The notes beneath the pieces are model-generated. The model worked only from the letters and a program-made list of their open reading frames with translations. It ran no database searches and was not told where the DNA came from. Below are positions 36,332 through 44,738 of a stretch of DNA of 64,000 nucleotides, piece after piece (within the stretch, counting starts at the first letter, position 1; each line of letters starts with the position of its first letter). The position numbers and the translations under genes were made by a program. Origin of the DNA: an uncultured Holophagaceae bacterium (GTDB taxonomy: Bacteria > Acidobacteriota > Holophagae > Holophagales > Holophagaceae); the NCBI GenBank assembly GCA_903937385.1, contig CAIZZF010000013.1, positions 124,001 through 188,000 on the forward strand, read 5' to 3'.

Positions 36332-37594
36332 TCAGGCCGGAGCCTTGGCCAGCCAGATGCCCATGGCGGCCAGGCTGGTCTCGATACCCGTCCTCAAGGT
36401 GGGATCCAGGACTGGTGCCCAGAAAGGCGAGTGGGGGCCGGGCAGCTGGGCCACGGTACCCTCCTGCTTGGCCTGGTCATATTTCTCGTGAGCGCAGCCC
36501 CCCACGAACCAGTAGGTGTAGGGCACGTTCCAGGCCTTCCCGAAGCGGCCAAAGTCCTCGCTGGCCCCCAGGGCCTGCGTTTCCATGGCCTGCTCGCCGA
36601 ACTGTCCGCGGAAGGCCTCCGCGACCTGGCGGGTGACGTCTGCGTCGTTCACCGTGAGGGGGAAGTTGCTGAGCTCCTGGAATTCGGGCTCCCGGGGCGC
36701 GTTCGAGGCCTGGGCCTCGGCAAGGCAGATGCGCCGGATGGCCGCCAGCACGTGCTCCCGCACCGCCGGATCTGTGGTGCGCACGTTCAGCTTGAGGATC
36801 GCCTCCGCCGGGATGATGTTCTCGGCGATGCCCGCGTGGAACTCCCCGACGGTGACCACGGCTGCCTGCTGGGGCGACACTTCCCGGGCGACGATGCCCT
36901 GGAGGCGCATGACTGCAGCGGCGGCCATCACGATGGGGTCCACGGCGTTCTGCGGCATGCCGCCATGCCCGCCTTTTCCAAAGAAGCGGACCTGGAGGCT
37001 ATCGCCGGCCGTGAGGATCTGGCCGGCCCGGAAGCCCACCACCCCCGCCCGGTATTGCAGCAGGTGCTGACCCAGGATGACGTCGGGCTTCGGGACGCGC
37101 TCGGTCAGGCCGTCATCGAGCATGGCCTGGGAACCCTCTCCGTTCTCCTCGGCTGGCTGGAACAGCGCCACCACCGTGCCGCGCCAGTCCTCGCGCGCCT
37201 CGGACAGCACCTTGGCGGAGGAGAGCAGCCAGCTGATGTGCATGTCGTGGCCGCAGGCGTGGGACACGGGCACGGTGTCGCCCTTCCCACTGACGCCCTC
37301 GCAGGTGCTGGCGTAGGGAACGCCGGTGGCCTCCTTGATCGGCAGGGCATCCATGTCGGCGCGCATCATCACGGTGGGACCCTCGCCGTTCTTCATGACG
37401 CCAACCACGCCCGTTCCCCCGATCTTCTCCGTGACCTGGAAGCCCGCGGCGCGCAGCTGGGCTGCCACGACGCCAGCGGTCCGGAACTCCTGGTGGGAGA
37501 GCTCGGGATGCTGGTGCAGGTCCTTGTAGAGGGCTTCGGCGGCCGGCAGGACCTTGTCGATCCCCGTGGACAGGCGCTTCACGAACGTATTCAT
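36332..37594 (-). CDS. M20-family amidohydrolase (AbgB/hippurate-hydrolase type)
   Basis: 420 residues. Metal ligands are in MMRADMDALPI, HACGHDMHI and FQPAEENGEG; the dimerisation domain has GKGGHGGMPQNAVDP; C-terminal LGASEDFGRF and GPHSPFW complete the site. Enzymes of this group hydrolyse N-acyl or N-aminoacyl amides. GGAGGAATCGC precedes the start. The upstream genes are a porin and an MFS transporter, so it probably acts on an imported amide. No signal peptide is visible. Confidence 0.9.
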   Translation of the reverse strand: MNTFVKRLSTGIDKVLPAAEALYKDLHQHPELSHQEFRTAGVVAAQLRAAGFQVTEKIGGTGVVGVMKNGEGPTVMMRADMDALPIKEATGVPYASTCEGVSGKGDTVPVSHACGHDMHISWLLSSAKVLSEAREDWRGTVVALFQPAEENGEGSQAMLDDGLTERVPKPDVILGQHLLQYRAGVVGFRAGQILTAGDSLQVRFFGKGGHGGMPQNAVDPIVMAAAAVMRLQGIVAREVSPQQAAVVTVGEFHAGIAENIIPAEAILKLNVRTTDPAVREHVLAAIRRICLAEAQASNAPREPEFQELSNFPLTVNDADVTRQVAEAFRGQFGEQAMETQALGASEDFGRFGKAWNVPYTYWFVGGCAHEKYDQAKQEGTVAQLPGPHSPFWAPVLDPTLRTGIETSLAAMGIWLAKAPA

Positions 37595-37639
37595 GCGATT
37601 CCTCCATCGAATTGGTTTCGGTCGAATGGCTGGCGTTTC

Positions 37640-37765
37640 TCAGCCTTGGGCGTCCTCGGCGAGCCAGGCGCCAAGCGCGGCCAGGCCCCCCTCGATGCCG
37701 GTTCTCAGCGTGGGTTCCAGGGCGGGTGCCTGCTCGAAGTCGGGCGTGCCTGCGCTCTGCGAAGC
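37640..37765 (-). pseudogene. 3' relic of a second M20 amidohydrolase gene
   Basis: The minus-strand frame from 37765 to the stop at 37640-37642 encodes 41 codons ending APALEPTLRTGIEGGLAALG then AWLAEDAQG. This aligns with the C terminus of the intact M20 gene next door (APVLDPTLRTGIETSLAAMG, then IWLAKAPA). There is no start and no catalytic region; the porin stop lies immediately upstream. A tandem duplicate was probably deleted, leaving its tail between porin and the surviving copy. Confidence 0.85.
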
Positions 37766-39078
37766 TAGAACTTGAGGCGGAGCCCCAACCCGGCGGTCTC
37801 GTTCGAGTGGAAGGGCAGACCGGCATTGGGCCCTCCCTTGGCGTAGACGCCCATGTAGGCCACGTAGGCATCAAGCCGCTTGGTGAGCTTGTAATCGAGC
37901 ATCGCGGAGGAGTAGGTGGTGTTCCCGGAGCTCTTGCCCGAAAGCGTCGCGGGCGCGCCGGAGTAGTCGTCCTGCTTCACGTAGTAGCAACCCAGATAGA
38001 GCGCCAGCTTGTTCGTGAAGTCATAGTTGCCGCCACCCCAGGAGACGTGCAGCTTCTTGGTGCCGGTGGCGTAGGGAGCCGCGTTCCAGCTGCCGACCAC
38101 CTGACCGAAGAGGCTGGTCAAGGCCTTGTCCTGGTCGGGATGGCTGGGGTTCTTGAAAGTCATCTCCTCGTAGCCGGCCTTCAGGACCAGCTGGCCGAAG
38201 GAATACCTGGTAGCCACCATGAAGGCGGACGTATCGAAGGCCGAGCAGGAGATGGTCCCGAGCGCCTGGGTTCCGCCGGGGTTCGAGACGCTGAAGGCAT
38301 CCTTGAAGGTGACGTAGCTGCCCTGGATTCCAAAGGGGCCGTGCTCATAGCCAACGTTGAACTGGGTGCCTGTCTGGGCGCTGCTGGCTCCCGCGACGCC
38401 GCCAAACTTGTAGAGGACGCCCGCGTTCCAGTCCCCGACCTTCACCTTGTATTTGATGCTGCTGTCCACGCGGGAATTGTCGGTGGCACCGCCGCCGCCG
38501 TAGGATCCGGAGAAGCCCAGGGGGCTGAATACCAGGGCGGTGAGCAGGGGGTCATAGGGCACGAGAATATCAATCATGATGCTGTTGTTGCGGCCGAAGG
38601 TCAGCGTGCCGTATTTGTCCGAGGACAGCCCCACGTAGCTGGCGCGGTTGAAGATCTGGCCATCGACCGAGGAGTCCCCCGCCCAGTTGGGCCCGGTGAG
38701 TCGGTTCTGGGCGAGCCCCACCGCTGAGTTGCCGGTGGTCCCGGCGTTGACCACGAACCCCGACTCCAGAACCAGGATGGCCTTCCAGTCCTCGGACACC
38801 TTGAAGCTGCCCGCGATGCCCCAGCGGGACATGGAGAGGCCGCCGCTGATCATGCCCGTGGCGCGTTCCTTCCCGAACACGACCACGGGGGCCGTGTCGC
38901 AGACCAGATTGGGATCGAAGTTGAGGCTGTGGGAGGTGCTGCCAATGCCGACGTCGATGGTGGCATACACACCGACGTTGAGATTGTCAGAGCCGATGGT
39001 GAGTTCCTTGGCAGGCGTCTGGGCCAGGGCCGGGAGGCCGGCGCAGAGGGCCAGGATCGAGAGGGCGTGGCGGTTCAT
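37765..39078 (-). CDS. Outer-membrane porin (general Gram-negative type)
   Basis: 437 residues. A signal peptide of about 20 residues (MNRHALSILALCAGLPALAQ) precedes a strand-rich barrel starting GVYATIDVGIGS, with the family loop segment VGLSSDKYGTLTFGRNNSI, and ends in aromatic Phe (GLGLRLKF) as required for barrel assembly. It lets small polar solutes across the outer membrane. Its position between MFS and M20 genes makes it the outer part of a dedicated uptake route. Confidence 0.88.
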   Translation of the reverse strand: MNRHALSILALCAGLPALAQTPAKELTIGSDNLNVGVYATIDVGIGSTSHSLNFDPNLVCDTAPVVVFGKERATGMISGGLSMSRWGIAGSFKVSEDWKAILVLESGFVVNAGTTGNSAVGLAQNRLTGPNWAGDSSVDGQIFNRASYVGLSSDKYGTLTFGRNNSIMIDILVPYDPLLTALVFSPLGFSGSYGGGGATDNSRVDSSIKYKVKVGDWNAGVLYKFGGVAGASSAQTGTQFNVGYEHGPFGIQGSYVTFKDAFSVSNPGGTQALGTISCSAFDTSAFMVATRYSFGQLVLKAGYEEMTFKNPSHPDQDKALTSLFGQVVGSWNAAPYATGTKKLHVSWGGGNYDFTNKLALYLGCYYVKQDDYSGAPATLSGKSSGNTTYSSAMLDYKLTKRLDAYVAYMGVYAKGGPNAGLPFHSNETAGLGLRLKF

Positions 39079-39145
39079 GGAGAGCTCCGTAGAAGAGGGG
39101 AAAAGGGTTGGACGAATGGGGAACAGCCGTGCGGGTCAGAAGGAG

Positions 39146-40546
39146 CTACTTCTTCAGGTCCGGAGCCAGGAAGAAGGACACGGCCGAGGCCACCACGGCG
39201 GCGACGAGGCCAAAGCCGATGCTGTACTGGGCCGCCAGGTGGATGCTCTTGGTGCTCTGCAGCACCGCGCCGAAGATGGCCAGGTGGATGGCGATGCCGA
39301 AGGCGCCGCCCAGGGAGCTGCCCATCTTGAAGATGCCGCCCGCCAGGGCTGCCTTCTCCGCAGGCGCTTCCCCGATGGCCACGCTTGTGGCCGGGGTCAT
39401 GAACAGGCCGAGGCCCACACCCAGGAAGGAAAGTCCGAAGAACACGAGGGTGAAATAGACCACGTTGCTCTGCACGAAGGTGCAGGAGAGGGGCACAACC
39501 AGGCCGATGAGGAACAGGCCGCCGAGCACCATGGGGAACCGGGGGCCCATGCGCTGGCCGACCTTTTCGCCGACGCGCATGAGGGAGAGGACCGCCGCGG
39601 CGTAACCCAGCGTCAGGAGGCTGGCCTGCATGGCCGTCAGGCCCCGACCCTTCTGGAGGTAGATCATGATGACCACCAGCACGCCCAGGAGCGAGTTGAC
39701 GAACAGGTTGGCGATCACGGTGCCGGTGTAGGCGCGGCGGTTGAACAGGGTGAGGTCGGCGATGGGGGCCGCATGGCGCTTCTCATTCGGCACGAAGATC
39801 GCCAGCATCAGGGCAAAGAGCCCCAGGCAGCCGAGGGAGGTCATGCTGGTCCAGCCCCAGGCCTTGCCCTTGGCAATGAAGAGGTTCAGGGCCAGGAGGC
39901 CGATGATGAGGGCCGAGAAACCGATGATGTCGAAGGGGCGCTTGCCAGTGCTTACGGCCTTCCGTTCCGGCGCGGTGCGGAGGAGGACGAAGGAGAGCAG
40001 GATGCAGGGCACGGCCAGGAGGAAGGCCCAGCGCCAGCCCACATGGGTGGCCATGATGCCGCCGAAGAGGCTGGAGAAGCTGGCGCAGCCGGCGGTGGAG
40101 AGGGACCAGTAGGTGATGGCCCTTGGGCGGTCCTCATCGTTGTAGTAGACCTTCACCAGCCCGAGGGTGGCGGGCATGACGATGGCCGCGGACAGCCCCA
40201 GGAAAAAGCGACCAGCCACCATAGGCCAGATGCTGGGGGCCAGACCACAGAGCAGCGCCCCGATCAGGCCCAGCGCGAGGCCGACCCGGGTCAGGCGCAT
40301 GCGCCCGAACTGATCGGCGAGGCCGCCCATGGGCATCATGCAGATGCCAGCCGTCAGGCCGGCCATGCTGACCGCCAGCGAGAGGTTGGGATCCGCCACG
40401 CCCAGGGCCAGGCCCAGGTCCCTGGCGATGCTTGGCACCATGGGGTTCATCGACAAGGCGAACAGCCAGTAGATGGACACACCGATGCACATGCCGAAGA
40501 GCACGCTGGGCGGACATTTGTAGGGCGCGGTAGGCGCGTTGCTCAT
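39146..40546 (-). CDS. MFS transporter (14-helix type)
   Basis: 466 residues from ATG 40546 (MSNAPTAPYKCPPSVLFG), chosen because AAGGAG lies eight bases upstream. The MFS motif GGLADQFGRMRLTRVGL follows helix 2, and about 14 hydrophobic helices are seen, as in the DHA2 drug/H+ antiport group. By context (divergent LysR, downstream porin and amidohydrolase) it may instead carry the cluster's substrate across the inner membrane. Substrate unknown. Confidence 0.85.
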   Translation of the reverse strand: MSNAPTAPYKCPPSVLFGMCIGVSIYWLFALSMNPMVPSIARDLGLALGVADPNLSLAVSMAGLTAGICMMPMGGLADQFGRMRLTRVGLALGLIGALLCGLAPSIWPMVAGRFFLGLSAAIVMPATLGLVKVYYNDEDRPRAITYWSLSTAGCASFSSLFGGIMATHVGWRWAFLLAVPCILLSFVLLRTAPERKAVSTGKRPFDIIGFSALIIGLLALNLFIAKGKAWGWTSMTSLGCLGLFALMLAIFVPNEKRHAAPIADLTLFNRRAYTGTVIANLFVNSLLGVLVVIMIYLQKGRGLTAMQASLLTLGYAAAVLSLMRVGEKVGQRMGPRFPMVLGGLFLIGLVVPLSCTFVQSNVVYFTLVFFGLSFLGVGLGLFMTPATSVAIGEAPAEKAALAGGIFKMGSSLGGAFGIAIHLAIFGAVLQSTKSIHLAAQYSIGFGLVAAVVASAVSFFLAPDLKK

Positions 40547-40681
40547 TGATGACTCCTTCATCGTCTAACGAGGGCAGACCAGTGCCGGGCGGGAGATGCC
40601 CGGAGTGGACGTGGTTCAGATCAACCAGGGCCCGAGGGGGAAGGGAAATCCGTAAAAGACCTGTAGGGCTGCATTGAGGCG

Positions 40682-40716
40682 TTGGTATTCGTTGAGGGAA
40701 GTCTGGAGAATTCCAA
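40682..40716. promoter_or_regulatory. Possible LysR binding site
   Basis: TTGGTATTC at 40682-40690 and GAATTCCAA at 40708-40716 are inverted with one mismatch, in the 238-base gap between the MFS gene and the divergent LysR gene. The placement suits a LysR site, but the spacing of the arms is long. Confidence 0.25.
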
Positions 40717-40784
40717 TGCATCGAAAAAGGCACATTTTTAGGTAACCTGAACACCGAAAGCGTTCATCCCCCCCAGGAGGCTCC

Positions 40785-41723
40785 ATGAAACTCCATCAGC
40801 TCCAGGCCTTCATGGCTGCCGTGGAAACCGGCAGCATCCGGGGCGCGGCAAGGCAGATGAACCTGTCCCAGTCAGCCCTCACCAAGGCCCTCCGGGAGCT
40901 GGAGCTGGACCTGGACGTATCCCTGATCCATCGCAGCGTCCGCGGGATCCACCTGACTGACGACGGCGCGCGCCTGCTGGCCCGCGCCAAGCTGATCGTC
41001 CGTCAGGCGGACCTGGCCCGAAGCGAGATCCGGCAGATGCAGGGTGTGGACGAGGGGTCAGTCTCCATCGGTGTCACGCCGCTGGTCGCCCTCACCGTGC
41101 TGCCCCATGCGGTGGCTGCCTTCCGGAAAAAGTACAAGAACGTCCGCCTGCATGTGGTGGAGGGGCTGGAAGGCATCACCCTCCCTGGGATCCGGCAGGG
41201 GAAGCTGGACTTCGGGATCATGATCATCGCCGGGGATCACGTGGGCGAGGACCTGGCCTTCGAGCGCTGGTTCCGAGCCAGGAATGTCGTGGCCATGCGC
41301 GAGAGTCACCCGCAGGCCAAGGCCCGGAAGCTCTGTGACCTGGTCGACGTGGAGTGGCTGGCCACGAGCTTCGGGACCCACGGGCTGGGGACCAAGCTCA
41401 TGGGCTATTTCACCGAGGCCGGACTCCCCCCTCCCGAGCGCGTGCTCCGCTGCGAGTCAGTGCTCTCGGCCCTGGCCATCGTCCGGAACTCGGATGTGGT
41501 TACCTTCATGCCCAGAGGGCTGCTGGACTGCCCTGAGCTGACGGGAATCCGTGCCGTCGACCTCAGCTCAGCGCCGCCCGACAGCTCCATCGGGATCATC
41601 CTCCGGTCAGATGTTCCCCTCTCGCCCGTGGCCAAGGCCTTCGCGGATGTCCTGAAAGACAAGACCGCCCGCTGGTGTGCGTCCGCCGCAGGCAAGAAGA
41701 GCTGCTCGGGGCTCTTTCTCTAA
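40785..41723 (+). CDS. LysR-family regulator of the porin/MFS/M20 cluster
   Basis: 312 residues. N-terminal helix-turn-helix (HQLQAFMAAVETGSIRGAAR, then LSQSALTKALRELE) and a periplasmic-binding-like effector domain (about 92-295). The start has AGGAGG upstream. Divergent from the MFS gene, so it probably activates the adjacent porin/MFS/amidohydrolase unit in response to its substrate, similar in arrangement to AbgR and the abg genes. A long perfect hairpin follows the stop. Confidence 0.88.
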   Translation: MKLHQLQAFMAAVETGSIRGAARQMNLSQSALTKALRELELDLDVSLIHRSVRGIHLTDDGARLLARAKLIVRQADLARSEIRQMQGVDEGSVSIGVTPLVALTVLPHAVAAFRKKYKNVRLHVVEGLEGITLPGIRQGKLDFGIMIIAGDHVGEDLAFERWFRARNVVAMRESHPQAKARKLCDLVDVEWLATSFGTHGLGTKLMGYFTEAGLPPPERVLRCESVLSALAIVRNSDVVTFMPRGLLDCPELTGIRAVDLSSAPPDSSIGIILRSDVPLSPVAKAFADVLKDKTARWCASAAGKKSCSGLFL

Positions 41724-41737
41724 GGGCCAACGGAGGC

Positions 41738-41782
41738 TGAAGACAAGAGCGCCTGGCGGTGGGCCAGGCGCTCTTGTCTTCA
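41738..41782. terminator. 20-bp perfect hairpin, bidirectional terminator
   Basis: Two exactly complementary 20-base arms (41738-41757 and 41763-41782) with a 5-base loop GGTGG between. It separates the stops of two converging genes, LysR (ends 41723) and the PilZ-like gene (ends 41836). There is no long T tract, but the outer arm is pyrimidine-rich (TCTTGTCTTC) in both directions. Confidence 0.75.
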
Positions 41783-41835
41783 GAAGAATGAAATGCAGCG
41801 TGGAGCCAGCCCCGTCAGGCCGGTCCCACAGCCCC

Positions 41836-42228
41836 TCAGGGCATCCCGATCAGGTCGTGGGCGACGCAGTGGGGCTTGGCCTGGGCCATGGTGTTCACGT
41901 AGTTGAGCACGTTCACGCGATAGGCGGCGGGGGCGTCCGTGAACTGGAGCTCGGCCTGCACCAGCCCTGACTGGGCCGCCTCGGCGCTGTCCACCCGGAT
42001 CACCTTGGCCCCGGTGGAGCCCATGGAGAGGGCCTGACTGATCAGCTCCAGGCCCTCGAGCCGGGAGTCACTCACCATGCCGCCCACGAAGGCCAGGGGG
42101 ACCTGGATGCGGCAGCCATCGGGACCCAGGTTCAGCACGGGGACGTTGTCGTAGGACTTTCCCCCGAACTCGAAGCGGGCGCTGCACTCGCGCTTGACGA
42201 AAACGCGGGACTTGCTCGTGATGCTCAT
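41836..42228 (-). CDS. PilZ-like domain protein
   Basis: 130 residues. SRVFVKRECSARFEFGGK, then VPVLNLGPDGCRIQVP, follows the PilZ pattern RxxxR followed by [DN]xSxxG, but the Ser position is Gly (NLGPDG), so cyclic-di-GMP binding is uncertain. The rest lacks other domains. AGGAG precedes the start. Converges with the LysR gene upstream and is divergent from the next LysR gene. Confidence 0.6.
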   Translation of the reverse strand: MSITSKSRVFVKRECSARFEFGGKSYDNVPVLNLGPDGCRIQVPLAFVGGMVSDSRLEGLELISQALSMGSTGAKVIRVDSAEAAQSGLVQAELQFTDAPAAYRVNVLNYVNTMAQAKPHCVAHDLIGMP

Positions 42229-42377
42229 CTGAGACTCCTGTGGTTGGCGATCAGCCTGGGGTGGGAAGGGTTCTTGGCGGGTCGGGTGTGCCGACAGGAG
42301 TTAGTTTCGGTCGCCGGATCCACCGGAGCCAACGGAATGATCTGATACTAAAGATCGAGAGACTCGATGGGAGCCCT

Positions 42378-43268
42378 GTGGACACTCGCACGCTACTGAC
42401 CTTCAGCACGGCGGCCCGCACCTTGAGCTTCACCAAGGCCGCGGCCACGCTTGGCTACGCGCAGTCGAGCGTCACCTCCCAGATGAAGACCCTGGAAGAG
42501 CTGCTGGGCTACCCGCTCTTCAACCGCGTCGGGAACCACCTGCAGCTCACGGAGCCGGGGCACCGGTTCCTGGTCTACGCGGAGCGGATCCTGGCGCTGA
42601 CGGAAGAGGCCATGACCGCCACCGAAGGCGAGTCCGAGGTGGGCACCGTACGCTTCACGGCGCCGGAGTCCATCTGCACCTACCTGCTGCCGCCGGTGCT
42701 CAAGGCCTTCAACGCCGAGTTCCCCAAGGTCCGCATGCAGTTCGTCCCCGGCTACGCCCGGGACTTCAAGCGCCTGGTGCTGGAGGGCGCCATCGACTGC
42801 GCCATCGTGCTGGAAGAGCCCTTCCCTTCCAAGACGCTGGCAGTGGAGAAGCTGCGGGACGAAGAGATCCTCATCCTGGCCGCCCCGACTCACCGCCTGG
42901 CCTCCACCTCGGGCATCACGGCCCAGGACCTGGTGGGCGAGGCAGTGCTGCTCAAGGCCCTCGGCTGCAGCTACCGCAACCACTTCGAGCGGCAGATCCT
43001 CGCGGCGGGGGCCCACGCGGGCAGCGGCCTGGAGTTCCAGACCGTCGAGACCATCAAGCGCTGCGTGGAAGTGGGCCTCGGCGTCGCCCCCCTGCCCCGC
43101 ATGGCCGTGGAGGAGGATCTGCGGACGGGTCGCATCGTGTCCCTGCCCTGGAAGGGCGAGCCCATCCGGATATCGACGTTCCTGGTGTGGAACCCCCAGC
43201 GGCACCTCGGCTCGGCCGAGAGCGCGTTCCTGCAGCACGTCCGGAGGATGGTCGGGACGCAGTCGTAG
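42378..43268 (+). CDS. LysR-family transcriptional regulator
   Basis: 296 residues from GTG 42378 (preceded by GGGAG). Helix-turn-helix in LSFTKAAATLGYAQSSVTSQ and effector domain with VRFTAPESICTYLLPPVL. The target is unknown: the divergent neighbour is the PilZ-like gene and the converging one is the GH130 gene. The family organisation is ordinary. Confidence 0.88.
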   Translation: MDTRTLLTFSTAARTLSFTKAAATLGYAQSSVTSQMKTLEELLGYPLFNRVGNHLQLTEPGHRFLVYAERILALTEEAMTATEGESEVGTVRFTAPESICTYLLPPVLKAFNAEFPKVRMQFVPGYARDFKRLVLEGAIDCAIVLEEPFPSKTLAVEKLRDEEILILAAPTHRLASTSGITAQDLVGEAVLLKALGCSYRNHFERQILAAGAHAGSGLEFQTVETIKRCVEVGLGVAPLPRMAVEEDLRTGRIVSLPWKGEPIRISTFLVWNPQRHLGSAESAFLQHVRRMVGTQS

Positions 43269-43280
43269 GGCGCCCCCAGG

Positions 43281-44738
43281 TCAGCCTCGCAGGGCCTGGA
43301 GCAGCTCGGCCAGCGGCATGCTGGCCACGGCGGAGGCGCGGTCGCTCATGGCGAAGGGCAGGATGAGCCGACCCCCATGCACGAGCGAGCCGCAGCTGTA
43401 GACCACGTTGGGGACGTAGCCTTCGCGGTAGGTGCCCTCGGGCTCCAGCAGGGGCGTGCTCAGCCGCCCCAGCACCTTGGTCGGGTCGTGCAGGTCCAGC
43501 AGGGCCGCGCCGATGCAGTATTTCCGCATCGGGCCGACCCCATGGGTGATGACCAGCCAGCCGGCCTCGGTCTCGATGGGCGAGCCGCAGTTGCCGATCT
43601 TGACCGACTCCCACATCTCCACCGGGCGCAGCAGCAGCCGGGGATCACTCCAGTAGTGGGGATTGTCCGAGAACATGATGAAGAGGTTCTCGTCATCCTG
43701 GCGCGAGAGCATGGCGTAGTTGCCGTCGATGCGCCGGGGGAACAGGGCCATGCCCTTGTTCTGGACCGCGCTGCCGTTCAGGGTGAGCACGCGGAAGTGC
43801 AGGAAGTCCTGAGTCTCGATGAGCTGGGGCAGGATGGCGTGGCCGTTGTAGGCGGTGTAGGTGGCGTAGTACATCACGGTGCCGTCGTCGTCCACGTGGC
43901 GCACGAACCGGGCATCCTCGATGCCGTTGGTCTCGTTGGGCGACACGGGGAAGATGATCCGCTCGCTCATGGCGAGCTTGGGGGAGAAGTTCATCTCGTA
44001 GTTGGAGTCCGCCAGCCACTGGATGCCGCGGAGCGTGCTGGCCAGGCCCTGGGTGACTGGCTGGGTATCCCGCCGCACCCGGGCCACGCTGCGGTTGAGG
44101 TCGCTGCGGGTGAAGCTCTCGCCCAGGGCGTCCATCACGGCGGCCGAGGCGCCATTCTCGAAGCCCATCTCATGCAGCTTCACGATGAACAGCTTTCTCC
44201 GGTACTTGGGGTTGGGATTGATCGCCGGCATGTTCACGAAGCGGGAGACCGGGTCCAGGTCGATCTCCCCGTCGGCGGTGATGAGGCCCGTGCGGAACTC
44301 GATGGAGGAGATGTGCCCCTCCCCCGTCGCCCGCAGGCTCATGATGAAGCGGAGGGCCCCCGCGGGCACGCCCTCCTGGTCCGGGTGGGGCACCATGGAG
44401 GGGTTGAAGAGAGCCGCGGACTCCAGGGCATATTCCCCGGAGAACAGGGCCCCGATGAGCAGCTTCCGGGTAAGACTCAGGGGCCGCTGGGTGAAGACGC
44501 TGGGCAGCACCCGCTCGTAGTTCGCCAGCAGGGGCGCCTCCAGGTCCAGGTGGCGGGCATCGAACTCCTTCAGCACCGCCTGCAGCTCCCGCTGGGCCTC
44601 TTCCTCGCTGATGGCCAGGGCCCGGCCGATGATGGTGGTGACGCTGTGCGGGCTGCCGGGAATGAATGGGCGGACGAGCACCCGGGCGCTCTCGGGAACC
44701 AGCGACAGCTCATGGCGGCGGAGCTGGAGCGCGGTCAT
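43281..44738 (-). CDS. GH130-family glycoside phosphorylase/hydrolase
   Basis: 485 residues. The C-terminal two thirds fold as a GH130 five-bladed beta-propeller: MSERIIFPVSPNETNGIEDARFV, split here as ISP and IEDAR blocks, GMALFPRRIDGNYAMLSRQD, and GSPIETEAGWLVITHGVG are family landmarks. GH130 enzymes usually phosphorolyse or hydrolyse beta-mannosides. An N-terminal helical extension of about 150 residues is typical of one GH130 subgroup. The start overlaps the GT4 gene's stop by four bases, so both are made together. Substrate is inferred from family. Confidence 0.85.
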   Translation of the reverse strand: MTALQLRRHELSLVPESARVLVRPFIPGSPHSVTTIIGRALAISEEEAQRELQAVLKEFDARHLDLEAPLLANYERVLPSVFTQRPLSLTRKLLIGALFSGEYALESAALFNPSMVPHPDQEGVPAGALRFIMSLRATGEGHISSIEFRTGLITADGEIDLDPVSRFVNMPAINPNPKYRRKLFIVKLHEMGFENGASAAVMDALGESFTRSDLNRSVARVRRDTQPVTQGLASTLRGIQWLADSNYEMNFSPKLAMSERIIFPVSPNETNGIEDARFVRHVDDDGTVMYYATYTAYNGHAILPQLIETQDFLHFRVLTLNGSAVQNKGMALFPRRIDGNYAMLSRQDDENLFIMFSDNPHYWSDPRLLLRPVEMWESVKIGNCGSPIETEAGWLVITHGVGPMRKYCIGAALLDLHDPTKVLGRLSTPLLEPEGTYREGYVPNVVYSCGSLVHGGRLILPFAMSDRASAVASMPLAELLQALRG

